Assembly (NCBI RefSeq): GCF_003814875.1
Contig: NZ_RKQF01000001.1
Span: 930,001-994,000 of the forward strand
Length of the DNA: 64,000 nt
DNA from: Streptomyces sp. Ag109_O5-1
GTDB lineage: Bacteria > Actinomycetota > Actinomycetes > Streptomycetales > Streptomycetaceae
Reading direction: 5' to 3'
Part shown: one piece after another, positions 8,380 to 16,397 of the stretch
How the letters are laid out: each line of letters begins with the position of its first letter
How positions within the stretch are numbered: the first letter of the stretch is position 1
Notes under the pieces: model-generated
What the model saw: the letters and a program-made list of their open reading frames with translations, nothing else
The model's database searches: none
Told to the model about the DNA's origin: nothing
Program-made: the position numbers and the translations under genes

Positions 8380-9555
8380 GTGAGCGCCATCGTGTGGACC
8401 GCCGCCGTATCCCTCGCCGCCTGGCTGTGGCTGCTGCTCGGCCAGGGTTTCTTCTGGCGCACCGATGTCCGGCTCCCGCACCGGCGCGATCCCGGAGAAT
8501 GGCCGGATGTGTGCGTGGTGGTCCCGGCCCGGGACGAGGCCGCCGTACTGCCACTGAGTCTGCCGTCGTTGCTGGCGCAGGACTACCCCGGCCGGGCCGA
8601 GGTGTTCCTGGTCGACGACGGCAGCACCGACGGCACCGGGGAGCTGGCCCGGCGACTGGCCGTGCGGTACGGCGGGCTGCCGCTGACCGTGGACTCGCCC
8701 GGTGAGCCGCCGGCGGGCTGGACCGGCAAACTGTGGGCGGTACGGCACGGCATCGGTCTGGCACGCGCGCGTGGCCCCGAGTACCTGCTGCTGACGGACG
8801 CGGACATCGCGCACGAGCCCGACAGCCTGCGGCTGCTGGTGGCGGCCGCGCGTACCGGGGGTTTCGACGTGGTGTCGCAGATGGCCCGGCTGCGGGTGGA
8901 GAGCCTGTGGGAACGGCTCGTGGTCCCCGCGTTCGTCTACTTCTTCGCGCAGCTGTACCCGTTCCGGCGGATCGGCCGCAAGGGCTCGCGTACGGCGGCA
9001 GCGGCGGGCGGCTGTGTCCTGCTGCGTGCCGACACGGCGGAGAAGGCACGCATCCCGGATGCGATCCGGCATGCGGTGATCGACGACGTGGCGCTGGCCC
9101 GCGCGGTGAAGGGCGCCGGAGGCCACGTCTGGCTGGGGCTCGCCGACCACGTGGACAGCGTGCGTCCCTATCCACGGCTGCACGACCTGTGGCGGATGGT
9201 CTCCCGCAGCGCGTACGCACAGCTGCGGCACAACCCGCTGCTGCTCCTCGGTACGGTCGCCGGTCTCGCGCTCGTGTACCTGGTGCCCCCGGCGGCGGTG
9301 GTGTCGGGAGCGGTCACCGGCAGCGCGCCGGCGGCGATCGTCGGCGGGGCGGCCTGGCTCGTGATGGCGGCGACATATGTGCCGATGCTCCACTACTACC
9401 GGCAGCCCCTGTGGCTCGCGCCGCTGCTGCCGTTCACCGCGTTCCTCTACCTCCTGATGACGGTCGACTCGGCGGTGCAGCACTACCGCGGGCGCGGGGC
9501 GGCCTGGAAGGGGCGTACGTACGCGCGTCCCGACACGGTGGGCGACGAGGGCTGA
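8380..9555 (+). CDS. hpnB: hopene-associated glycosyltransferase HpnB family
   Basis: 391 residues from GTG 8380. An N-terminal membrane helix is followed by a GT-A family 2 domain (VVVPARDEAAVLPLSLPSLL; VDDGSTDGTGELARRLA; LLLTDADIAHEPDS) and two or three C-terminal membrane helices. The spacing of PAGWTGKLWAVRHG, SLWERLVVPAFVYFFAQLYPF and YLVPPAAVV follows the HpnB family, found with hopanoid gene clusters. HpnB is annotated as hopene-associated, but its acceptor is not established. No squalene/hopene genes are visible here. It is divergent from the MurI-like racemase. Confidence 0.8.
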   Translation: MSAIVWTAAVSLAAWLWLLLGQGFFWRTDVRLPHRRDPGEWPDVCVVVPARDEAAVLPLSLPSLLAQDYPGRAEVFLVDDGSTDGTGELARRLAVRYGGLPLTVDSPGEPPAGWTGKLWAVRHGIGLARARGPEYLLLTDADIAHEPDSLRLLVAAARTGGFDVVSQMARLRVESLWERLVVPAFVYFFAQLYPFRRIGRKGSRTAAAAGGCVLLRADTAEKARIPDAIRHAVIDDVALARAVKGAGGHVWLGLADHVDSVRPYPRLHDLWRMVSRSAYAQLRHNPLLLLGTVAGLALVYLVPPAAVVSGAVTGSAPAAIVGGAAWLVMAATYVPMLHYYRQPLWLAPLLPFTAFLYLLMTVDSAVQHYRGRGAAWKGRTYARPDTVGDEG

Positions 9556-9582
9556 CCTCGTTCCCCGCCGTGTCCCCCGCCG

Positions 9583-10899
9583 TCATTTACGTCCGGGTGT
9601 CCAGTTCATGCCCCAGCCGTAGGCGCGGTCGACGGTCCGCTGCGGGCTCACCCCGCGCTCCGGGACCAGGTAACGCGCCTCGCGCTGCACGACGAGGTCG
9701 CCGCCGGTGCTGGTGATCAGGGCGAGGGCGCACACGGTCGAGGGGACCGTGCACTCGTCCAGGGAGAAGTCGATCGCGGCGCCGTGCTGCGGCTGGAGGG
9801 TGACGGTGGCGTGCAGGTCGGCGAAGGACGTGGCGCCCTGGTAGATCGTCACGAAGACCAGGATGCGCCGGAAGTCCCGTTTGTGGTCGAGATTGACGGT
9901 GAGGTTCTCCCCGCTCGCCACGGCACCGGTGCGGTCGTCGCCGTCGAGGTGGATGTACGGCGGCCGGCCGAGGGAGCCGAAGGCGTTGCCCAGCGCCTGC
10001 ACGACGCCCTTGCGGCCGTCGGCGAGCTCGTACAGGGCGCACAGGTCGAGATCGAGGTCGGCCCCGCCGTGCCGGCCGCCCCAGCCCTGGAACTGCTTGC
10101 GGACCTGCCAGTTGAGGTTGACACGCAGGGCGCCGGAGGTGCCGCCCTGTTTGGCCAGGGAGACGGAGGGCGCCGCCTTGGTGAGCGTCACCTTGGACAG
10201 CCGTACGGGCGCTGCCGGGGCGGTCGACGGGGGCGGCGGGGGCGGGACGGGCAGGCCGCCGGAGGTCGGCGTAGCGCGCGGGGGGAAGGGGAGGCCGGCC
10301 GGGGGCGGCGGGGCGGCGGGGGGCACCGCCACCGGGGCGGGCGCCGGAACCGGGGCGGGCGGCGCCTGGTGCTGTGGTTCGTCCACCGTGATCCCGAAGT
10401 CGGTGGCGAGTCCTTCGAGCCCGCTGCTGTAGCCCTGTCCCACGGCGCGGAACTTCCAGCCGCCCTGGCGGCGGTACAACTCACCGAGCACGAAAGCGGT
10501 TTCCACTGTGGCGCCCGTGCTCTCGAACCGGGCGACCGTGCTCTCGTCCGCCGCATCCCGGACCTCGATGTAGAGGCCGGGGACCTGCCCGAACGTTCCG
10601 CCGTCGGCGGAGGCCGCGAGGACGATCCGCTCGATCGGGGCCTCCACGCGCGCGAGGTCGACGAAAAGGGTGTCGGTGACCCGGTCGCCGGAGCGCCGCT
10701 TGCCCTCGTGCCGGACCGCGCCGGAGGCGTGCGCCGGCTGGTTGTAGAAGACGAAGTCGCCGTCGGAGCGCACTTTCCCGGCTACCAGGAGCAGTGCCGA
10801 GGCGTCCGCGTCGGGGACACCCGGGCCGGAGTGCCAGCCCAATTCGACACGCAGCGCCGTGGTCGGCACCGGCGTATTCGATCCTTTCGACATTGACAT
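9583..10899 (-). CDS. TerD/TerA-type tellurium resistance family protein, two-domain
   Basis: 438 residues. An N-terminal TerD domain spans about 15-165, with the acidic Ca-binding type segments [18 protein letters not shown] and [12 protein letters not shown] proline-rich linker of about 70 residues follows (about 175-240). A second TerD-like domain (about 255-438) carries [18 protein letters not shown]. Double-domain members resemble TerA. The family binds calcium and is linked to stress and tellurite responses, often with other ter genes; none are adjacent here. ATG 10899 has a G-rich Shine-Dalgarno upstream. Confidence 0.88.
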   Translation of the reverse strand: MSMSKGSNTPVPTTALRVELGWHSGPGVPDADASALLLVAGKVRSDGDFVFYNQPAHASGAVRHEGKRRSGDRVTDTLFVDLARVEAPIERIVLAASADGGTFGQVPGLYIEVRDAADESTVARFESTGATVETAFVLGELYRRQGGWKFRAVGQGYSSGLEGLATDFGITVDEPQHQAPPAPVPAPAPVAVPPAAPPPPAGLPFPPRATPTSGGLPVPPPPPPSTAPAAPVRLSKVTLTKAAPSVSLAKQGGTSGALRVNLNWQVRKQFQGWGGRHGGADLDLDLCALYELADGRKGVVQALGNAFGSLGRPPYIHLDGDDRTGAVASGENLTVNLDHKRDFRRILVFVTIYQGATSFADLHATVTLQPQHGAAIDFSLDECTVPSTVCALALITSTGGDLVVQREARYLVPERGVSPQRTVDRAYGWGMNWTPGRK

Positions 10900-11191
10900 G
10901 TCCGCCCCCCATCACGTGTCGGCATGCCGGGCACGCCCCGGCAGCCCCAGGTCATCCCTACCCTCACAACCTATTCCCGGGGACAGTGAACTCCCACGAG
11001 TGGCACAGGAAGATCCCCGTCCAACCCCTGGTAACCAGCCCGGAACTCTGCCTTTACACGATCAGAACGCTGATTGTCGTCCTTTTTTGCCGAGTTCGCT
11101 CGGATTGGGGATCCGGCGTCACTGCCGACACGGAAAACAACCCTCTTATCGGTCTCCCCAACCAGCACATCGTGGGCTTAACTTATGTGCC

Positions 11192-11656
11192 ATGACCTCC
11201 CCCCGCTCCACCTATGGCGGCGGCTACTACTCCGCCTCCTTCCCGGACACCCCGATCTACGACTCCCTCGTGGCCGAGCGAGGCACCCCGCAGATCGCCC
11301 CGATCCGGGTCCCTCCCGCCTACGACACGGGCAGCAGCCTCAGCAACCTGCCCGCGCTGCCGTCGGCACTGCCCGCCCTCCCGGCGGGACCCTCCCAGCC
11401 GGCCCCGGGCTACGGCTACCCGCAGCAGATGCACCAGCCCGCGCCGCTGCAGCAGGCGCCCACGGCGTACATCCCCCAGCAGGCGACGGGACCGCGCGGC
11501 TACCCCGCGCAGCAGCCCCAGCCGCAGCCGCCGCGCCCGATGATGGGCGGCACGGGGTACGAGGCGATGCGTCCGGCGGCTCCGCGCCCCGCGCAGTCGG
11601 CCCCGTACCAGGACCCGTACAACAACCAGCAACAGCAGCAGTACCGCGGCTACTGA
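11192..11656 (+). CDS. conserved proline/glutamine-rich hypothetical protein
   Basis: 154 residues. The N-terminus has a distinctive short motif (TYGGGYYSASFPDTPIYDSL) that I recall as conserved in streptomycete proteins of unknown function. The rest is low-complexity Pro/Gln/Ala/Tyr ending in poly-Gln (QQQQQYRGY). It has no signal peptide, membrane helix or catalytic motif and is probably disordered. The ATG at 11192 follows a TAACTT-like -10 box (11179-11184) by only seven bases with no Shine-Dalgarno, so the mRNA may be leaderless. Confidence 0.75.
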   Translation: MTSPRSTYGGGYYSASFPDTPIYDSLVAERGTPQIAPIRVPPAYDTGSSLSNLPALPSALPALPAGPSQPAPGYGYPQQMHQPAPLQQAPTAYIPQQATGPRGYPAQQPQPQPPRPMMGGTGYEAMRPAAPRPAQSAPYQDPYNNQQQQQYRGY

Positions 11657-11698
11657 CCGGCTCCCCCGGATGTCCGTGCGGCCTGGCACGATGGCGTC

Positions 11699-12523
11699 AT
11701 GGGGATTGCCGAACTGCAGTCGATTCACGTCCACCCGGTCAAGGCGTTCCGGGGCTTCTCGCCCCGGCAGGCCGTCGTGGAGCCCTGGGGGCTGGCCGGT
11801 GACCGACGCTGGGTTCTGATCGACGACGGGGGAAAGGTCGTCACCCAGCGCGAGGAGCCGCGCCTTGCACTGGCCGCCGCCGAGCTGTTGTCCGGCGGCG
11901 GTATACGGCTGTCCGCGCCCGGGCGCGAGCCCCTGACCGTGCCTGTCCCGGAGCCGGGGGCCACAGTGCCGGTGGAGATCTTCGGTACGAAGGTGCAGGC
12001 GGTCCTCGCGGCGGAGGCCGCGCATGCCTGGTGCGGCGACTATCTCGGGGCCGAGGTCCGCCTCGCCCACATGGACGATCCCGCCGTCCGCCGCCCGATC
12101 GATCCGGGCCACGCGCTGCCGGGCGAGACCGTGAGCTTCGCCGACGGCTACCCCCTGCTGGTCACGACGCAGGCCTCGCTCGACGCCCTCAACGCCCTCA
12201 TCGCGCAGGGTGATCGTGCCCAGGAGGGCCCGCTTCCCATGAACCGCTTCCGGCCGAACGTGGTCGTGCGGGGCACGGAGGCCTGGGCGGAGGACGACTG
12301 GACGCGAATCGCCATCGGCGAGGTCGAGTTCCGGGTGACGAAGATGTGCGGACGGTGCGTCGTGACCACGACCGACCAGGTCACCGCCGAGCGCGGCAAG
12401 GAGCCGCTGCGCACGCTCGCACGGCATCGCAGGTTCGCCAATCAGCTGGTCTTCGGCCAGAACCTGGTACCACGCTCCCCCGGCACGATCCGGGTCGGGG
12501 ACCCGGTGCGCATCCTCGGCTGA
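11699..12523 (+). CDS. MOSC domain-containing protein (mARC-like)
   Basis: 274 residues. An N-terminal MOSC_N beta-barrel (HVHPVKAFRGFSPRQAV...GLAGDRRWVLID, residues about 10-125) is followed by a MOSC domain. In the MOSC domain, NRFRPNVVVRG, the CGRCVVTTTDQ segment with a conserved cysteine, and FGQNLV are visible. MOSC proteins of this type bind molybdenum cofactor or act in N-hydroxylated compound reduction like mARC; the partner is unknown. It starts 43 bp after the proline-rich gene on the same strand. Confidence 0.9.
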   Translation: MGIAELQSIHVHPVKAFRGFSPRQAVVEPWGLAGDRRWVLIDDGGKVVTQREEPRLALAAAELLSGGGIRLSAPGREPLTVPVPEPGATVPVEIFGTKVQAVLAAEAAHAWCGDYLGAEVRLAHMDDPAVRRPIDPGHALPGETVSFADGYPLLVTTQASLDALNALIAQGDRAQEGPLPMNRFRPNVVVRGTEAWAEDDWTRIAIGEVEFRVTKMCGRCVVTTTDQVTAERGKEPLRTLARHRRFANQLVFGQNLVPRSPGTIRVGDPVRILG

Positions 12524-13184
12524 GGTCCCGGACCGAGGCGGCCTCGCGCGAGCCGACCCAGCCCTGACGGCCGCCGCCCGGTCAGGCGCACGTCACCCAC
12601 GGCCTCCGGCCGGGCGCTCGTCAACATGACTGTCTGCAGGCAGACCGCCCCCGCCGTGCGCGCCGCTGTCCGAGCCTTCGTCGCCCGAGCGATCCCGCCG
12701 ATCCGCCCCCGGCCCTCGGTCGTACCAGCCGCACCGGCACAGGACGTCCTCGCCCCAGCGGCGATCGCGTCGGCGGGCCTCGCCCGAGGCGCCATCGTCC
12801 GACCGCCCTTCCCGAGCGACCCCCTCGCCCGGCCCACCGGCGCACGAGGCGTTCACGCCCGGCTCGTCTCCACCCGAGCGAGCCATCGTGCGAACGGCCT
12901 CCCCGAGCCGCCTCCCCCTCAGCCCGCCGTCGCACAAGGCGCCCTGGCTCACTTCGTCCTCGCCCGAGCCGCCCTCCCCACCTCCCGTCGCCGGACCCGC
13001 CCTTGTCCGGCGGTCGGGGGATCTCCGTCTGTCGGTGGGAACCGAAGCCCGCGGCCCGGTCGTTGGGGGTCGTGGGAAGTTCACGAGAGTCCCGGCCGGG
13101 GGTGATTTCGCTCTCTCTTCGGCCGAGGGCTCGGGTGAACGGCTCGGGCGGGGGTTATCACGGAGCGGGAAGGGGTGGTGGACG
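12524..13184. other. 661-bp gap with imperfect repeats, no supported gene
   Basis: Open frames exist on both strands, but they are Arg/Pro/Ala-rich and show no family signature or sensible start. The stretch is low in complexity. Related elements with a CGCnCrAGGCG core recur at 12781, 12841 and 12931, and a GCCATCGTsCGA element occurs at about 12791 and 12882. It probably holds the promoter of the following membrane protein gene; nothing else is supported. Confidence 0.5.
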
Positions 13185-13790
13185 GTGCGAGCGATCCGCG
13201 GCCTGTGGCGCTGGCGGCGCAATCCGCTGCGCCGCGCGACCGACCTGGTCGAGGCCTGGCTGGCCCTGGCGGCGCTGCTGTTGACCGTGGTGGCCGCGCC
13301 CGTGCTCGGCTCGCTCGTGGGCGCCGCCGCCCAGAACACGCTCCAGGAGTCGGTCCGGCAGCAGCACCACGACCGGAGTCTCGTCACCGCCACGGTCGTA
13401 CGGAAACTGGGCGGTCCCCTGGTGGAGCCCGACCCGGACGCCACCAGCGCCCACGACACCCGCAGCCGTGTCCTCGCCGACTGGACCGCACCGGACGGCA
13501 CCCACCGGCACGGCCCGGCCCTGACGACCCTCCAGTCCCCGCACAAGGGCGACCACTTCGGCGTCTGGACCGACCGGCACGGGCTCATAACCGCCCGCCC
13601 GCTGGACTCCGCGACGGCGACGACGCACGCCGTACTGGCCGGGTTCGGGGCGGCGCTGCTCACCACGGGTCTGGTCGAGGGCGGCAGACGGATGATCGTC
13701 TGGCGTATGGTCCGTCGCAGGTACGCACGCTGGGACCAGGCCTGGGAGCGGGCGGGCCCGGACTGGGGCAAGGCAGGCACGGGCAGCTGA
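13185..13790 (+). CDS. Rv1733c-like two-TM membrane protein
   Basis: 201 residues from GTG 13185 (MRAIRGLWRWRRNPLRRATD). A basic N-terminus leads into a membrane helix (about 26-48). An extracytoplasmic domain of about 110 residues follows (VLADWTAPDGTHRHG, GDHFGVWTDRHG), then a second helix (about 150-170) and a basic cytoplasmic tail. This architecture matches the Rv1733c family, known in mycobacteria as a latency antigen; its molecular function is unknown. It is 174 bp upstream of the beta-helix/AAA+ gene on the same strand. Confidence 0.8.
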   Translation: MRAIRGLWRWRRNPLRRATDLVEAWLALAALLLTVVAAPVLGSLVGAAAQNTLQESVRQQHHDRSLVTATVVRKLGGPLVEPDPDATSAHDTRSRVLADWTAPDGTHRHGPALTTLQSPHKGDHFGVWTDRHGLITARPLDSATATTHAVLAGFGAALLTTGLVEGGRRMIVWRMVRRRYARWDQAWERAGPDWGKAGTGS

Positions 13791-13964
13791 CGGCCTTTCC
13801 GTCTCTGGTCGATCCACCACCTCGGCGCACGCTACGGTGGACCGGCCGAAGGGCATTCGGCATCGACCCGCGCGCGAGCGAACCGCAGGGCGCGACACCC
13901 TCCGAGGTGGCGCCCCGAAGGCAAGCGAGCGATCTGTACGACGAGGTGGGGGCACGGCAACGCC

Positions 13965-16397
13965 ATGGCACAGGGCACGGTCCAGGTGACGCACACCGGC
14001 ACATCGCGGTGGCGGCGCCGCACGGGTGAGTACGCTTCGCTCGCCGCCGCCCTGGAGGCCGCCGCCGACGGCGACGTCCTCACGGTCGCCCCCGGCACCT
14101 ACCGGGAGAACCTCGTCGTCCAGCGCGCGGTGACATTGCGCGGCCCGGAGGGCTCGCCCGGCTCGGTGCGGATCGCACCCGCGGACGGGGTGCCGCTGAC
14201 CGTGCGGGCCTCGGCGGTCGTACAGGACCTGCATGTCGAGGGCCAGGACGCGGCCGCGCCCGCGCTGCTCGTCGAGGAGGGCACACCCGAGCTGCTGGAC
14301 GTGCGGATCGTCACCCGGTCCGCCTCCGGGATCGAGGTGCGCGGCGGAGCGCGGCCGACCGTGCGGCGGTGCACCGTGGACAACCCGGCCGGAATCGGCA
14401 TCGCCGTACTCGACGGCGGCGGTGGGGTGTTCGAGGAGTGCGAGGTCGTATCGGCCGGTCAGGCGGGCGTGGCGGTACGCGGCGGCGCCCATCCCCGGTT
14501 CGAGCGCTGCAGGGTGCACCACGCCTCGGGCACCGGTCTGACGGCCACCGGGGAGAACTCCGCGCTGGAAGCGGTGGGGTGCGAGATCTACGAGGTGCGC
14601 GGCTCGGGGGTGCAGGTCACCGGGCGGGCCACGGCGCACCTCACCGACTGCGATGTGCACCGCACCACGGCCGACGGCGTCACCCTCGACACGGATGCGG
14701 TGCTCACCCTCGCCGACTGCCGTATCCACGACATCCCGGAGAACGCGGTCGACCTGCGCTCCCGCTCGGTGCTCACGCTGACCCGGACGACAGTGCGTCA
14801 GTTCGGGCGCAACGGCCTGTCGGTGTGGGACCCGGGCACCCGGGTGGACGCCAACCAGTGCGAGATCTTCGACAGCACGGGCGACTATCCGGCGGTGTGG
14901 GTGAGCGACGGCGCCACCGCAGTCCTGGAGTCCTGCCGGGTGCACGACGTGCCGGACGCGCTGTTCGTGCTGGACCGGGGCTCCCGCGCGGATGTCGTCG
15001 ACAGCGACCTCTCCCAGGTCCGCAACACGGCGGTGTCGGTGAGCGACGGGGCGACCGCACAGCTGGACGACTGCCGGATCCGGGAGGCGGCCACCGGCGC
15101 CTGGTTCCGCGACCACGGCAGCGGCGGCACCCTCAACAACTGCACGGTGGACGGCACCCAGACCGGAGTGATCGTCACCAAGGGCGCCGACCCCACGATC
15201 GAGCGCTGCACGGTGACCTCCCCGGCGGAGGCCGGCTTCTATGTATCGGCGGGCGGGCGGGGCAGCTTCCTGAACTGCCGGGTCACCGGCAGCGGCGGCT
15301 ACGGCTTCCATGTGCTCGACGGCTGCCGTACGACGTTGCGCAAGTGCCGTACGGAGCGGTGCGCGCGCGGGGGTTACGAGTTCGCGGACGGCGGCCCGGA
15401 CGCCGGTACCGGCCCGGTGGTGGAGGACTGCACCAGCGACGAGAGCGGCAGCCTGCGGCCGCCCGCGGCGCACGAGACGGCCGTACAGACCACGGCCCAC
15501 TCCCCCGGGCTGCTGGGGGCGATCCCCGGGCAGCGCACCACCGAGCAGGAACCCCTGCTCACCCCCGCCGCGCCCGAGGAGCCGGCCCGGACCTCCAAGG
15601 CCGTGCTCGGTGAACTGGACGCGCTGGTGGGCCTGGACAGCGTCAAGCGCGAGGTCCGTGCGCTGACCGACATGATCGAGGTCGGCCGGCGCCGTCAGCA
15701 GGCCGGTCTGAAGGCGGCCTCGGTCAAGCGGCACCTGGTGTTCACGGGCTCCCCGGGCACCGGCAAGACGACGGTCGCCCGGCTCTACGGCGAGATCCTC
15801 GCCTCCCTCGGGGTGCTGGAGAAGGGGCATCTGGTCGAGGTGTCCCGGGTCGACCTGGTCGGCGAGCACATCGGCTCCACGGCGATCCGCACCCAGGAAG
15901 CCTTCCAGCGGGCGCACGGCGGTGTGCTGTTCATCGACGAGGCGTACGCGCTGTCGCCGGAGGACGCCGGGCGTGACTTCGGCAAGGAGGCCATCGACAC
16001 CCTGGTGAAGCTGATGGAGGACCACCGGGACGCCGTGGTGGTGATCGTCGCCGGCTACACGGAGGAGATGGAGCGCTTCCTCTCGGTCAACCCCGGCGTG
16101 GCGTCCCGTTTCTCCCGGACCATCACCTTCAGCGACTACGGCCCCGACGAACTGCTGAGGATCGTGGAGCAGCAGGCCGACGAGCACGAGTACCGGCTGG
16201 CGCCGGGCGCGTCCGAGGGCCTGCTGAAGTACTTCACGGCGCTCCCGAAGGGCCCCGCGTTCGGCAACGGGCGTACCGCCCGGCAGACCTTCGAGGCGAT
16301 GGTCGAGCGGCACGCGAGCCGGGTCGCCCAGCTCGCCGACCCGACGACCGACGACCTGACCCTGCTGTACGCCGAGGATCTGCCGGAACTCGCCTGA
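13965..16397 (+). CDS. right-handed beta-helix / AAA+ ATPase (CbbX/EccA-like) fusion
   Basis: 810 residues in two parts. Residues about 20-500 are a pectin-lyase-like right-handed beta-helix with regularly spaced x-CxV/CRV rungs (e.g. PTVRRCTVDN, PRFERCRVHH, PTIERCTVTS). Residues about 545-810 are an AAA+ domain: GLDSVKREVRAL, Walker A GSPGTGKTT (about 594-602), Walker B GGVLFIDEAYAL (about 651-662) and SRFSRTI with the likely arginine finger. The ATPase is closest in pattern to CbbX, SpoVK and ESX EccA proteins. It is probably a cytoplasmic remodelling machine with a repeat-based recognition arm (inference). It has no signal peptide. Its stop codon directly touches that of the convergent membrane hydrolase. 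Confidence 0.88.
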   Translation: MAQGTVQVTHTGTSRWRRRTGEYASLAAALEAAADGDVLTVAPGTYRENLVVQRAVTLRGPEGSPGSVRIAPADGVPLTVRASAVVQDLHVEGQDAAAPALLVEEGTPELLDVRIVTRSASGIEVRGGARPTVRRCTVDNPAGIGIAVLDGGGGVFEECEVVSAGQAGVAVRGGAHPRFERCRVHHASGTGLTATGENSALEAVGCEIYEVRGSGVQVTGRATAHLTDCDVHRTTADGVTLDTDAVLTLADCRIHDIPENAVDLRSRSVLTLTRTTVRQFGRNGLSVWDPGTRVDANQCEIFDSTGDYPAVWVSDGATAVLESCRVHDVPDALFVLDRGSRADVVDSDLSQVRNTAVSVSDGATAQLDDCRIREAATGAWFRDHGSGGTLNNCTVDGTQTGVIVTKGADPTIERCTVTSPAEAGFYVSAGGRGSFLNCRVTGSGGYGFHVLDGCRTTLRKCRTERCARGGYEFADGGPDAGTGPVVEDCTSDESGSLRPPAAHETAVQTTAHSPGLLGAIPGQRTTEQEPLLTPAAPEEPARTSKAVLGELDALVGLDSVKREVRALTDMIEVGRRRQQAGLKAASVKRHLVFTGSPGTGKTTVARLYGEILASLGVLEKGHLVEVSRVDLVGEHIGSTAIRTQEAFQRAHGGVLFIDEAYALSPEDAGRDFGKEAIDTLVKLMEDHRDAVVVIVAGYTEEMERFLSVNPGVASRFSRTITFSDYGPDELLRIVEQQADEHEYRLAPGASEGLLKYFTALPKGPAFGNGRTARQTFEAMVERHASRVAQLADPTTDDLTLLYAEDLPELA

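Noticed and set aside
12626..13105. 159-codon plus-strand open frame as a gene
   Set aside because: Low-complexity Arg/Ala/Pro composition, repeat-derived, with no Shine-Dalgarno or homology pattern.
13158..16313. 1051-codon minus-strand open frame
   Set aside because: It lies fully antisense to the beta-helix/AAA+ gene. Its translation is Gly/Arg/Val/His-rich without any family motif, as expected for the mirror frame of a GC-rich gene.
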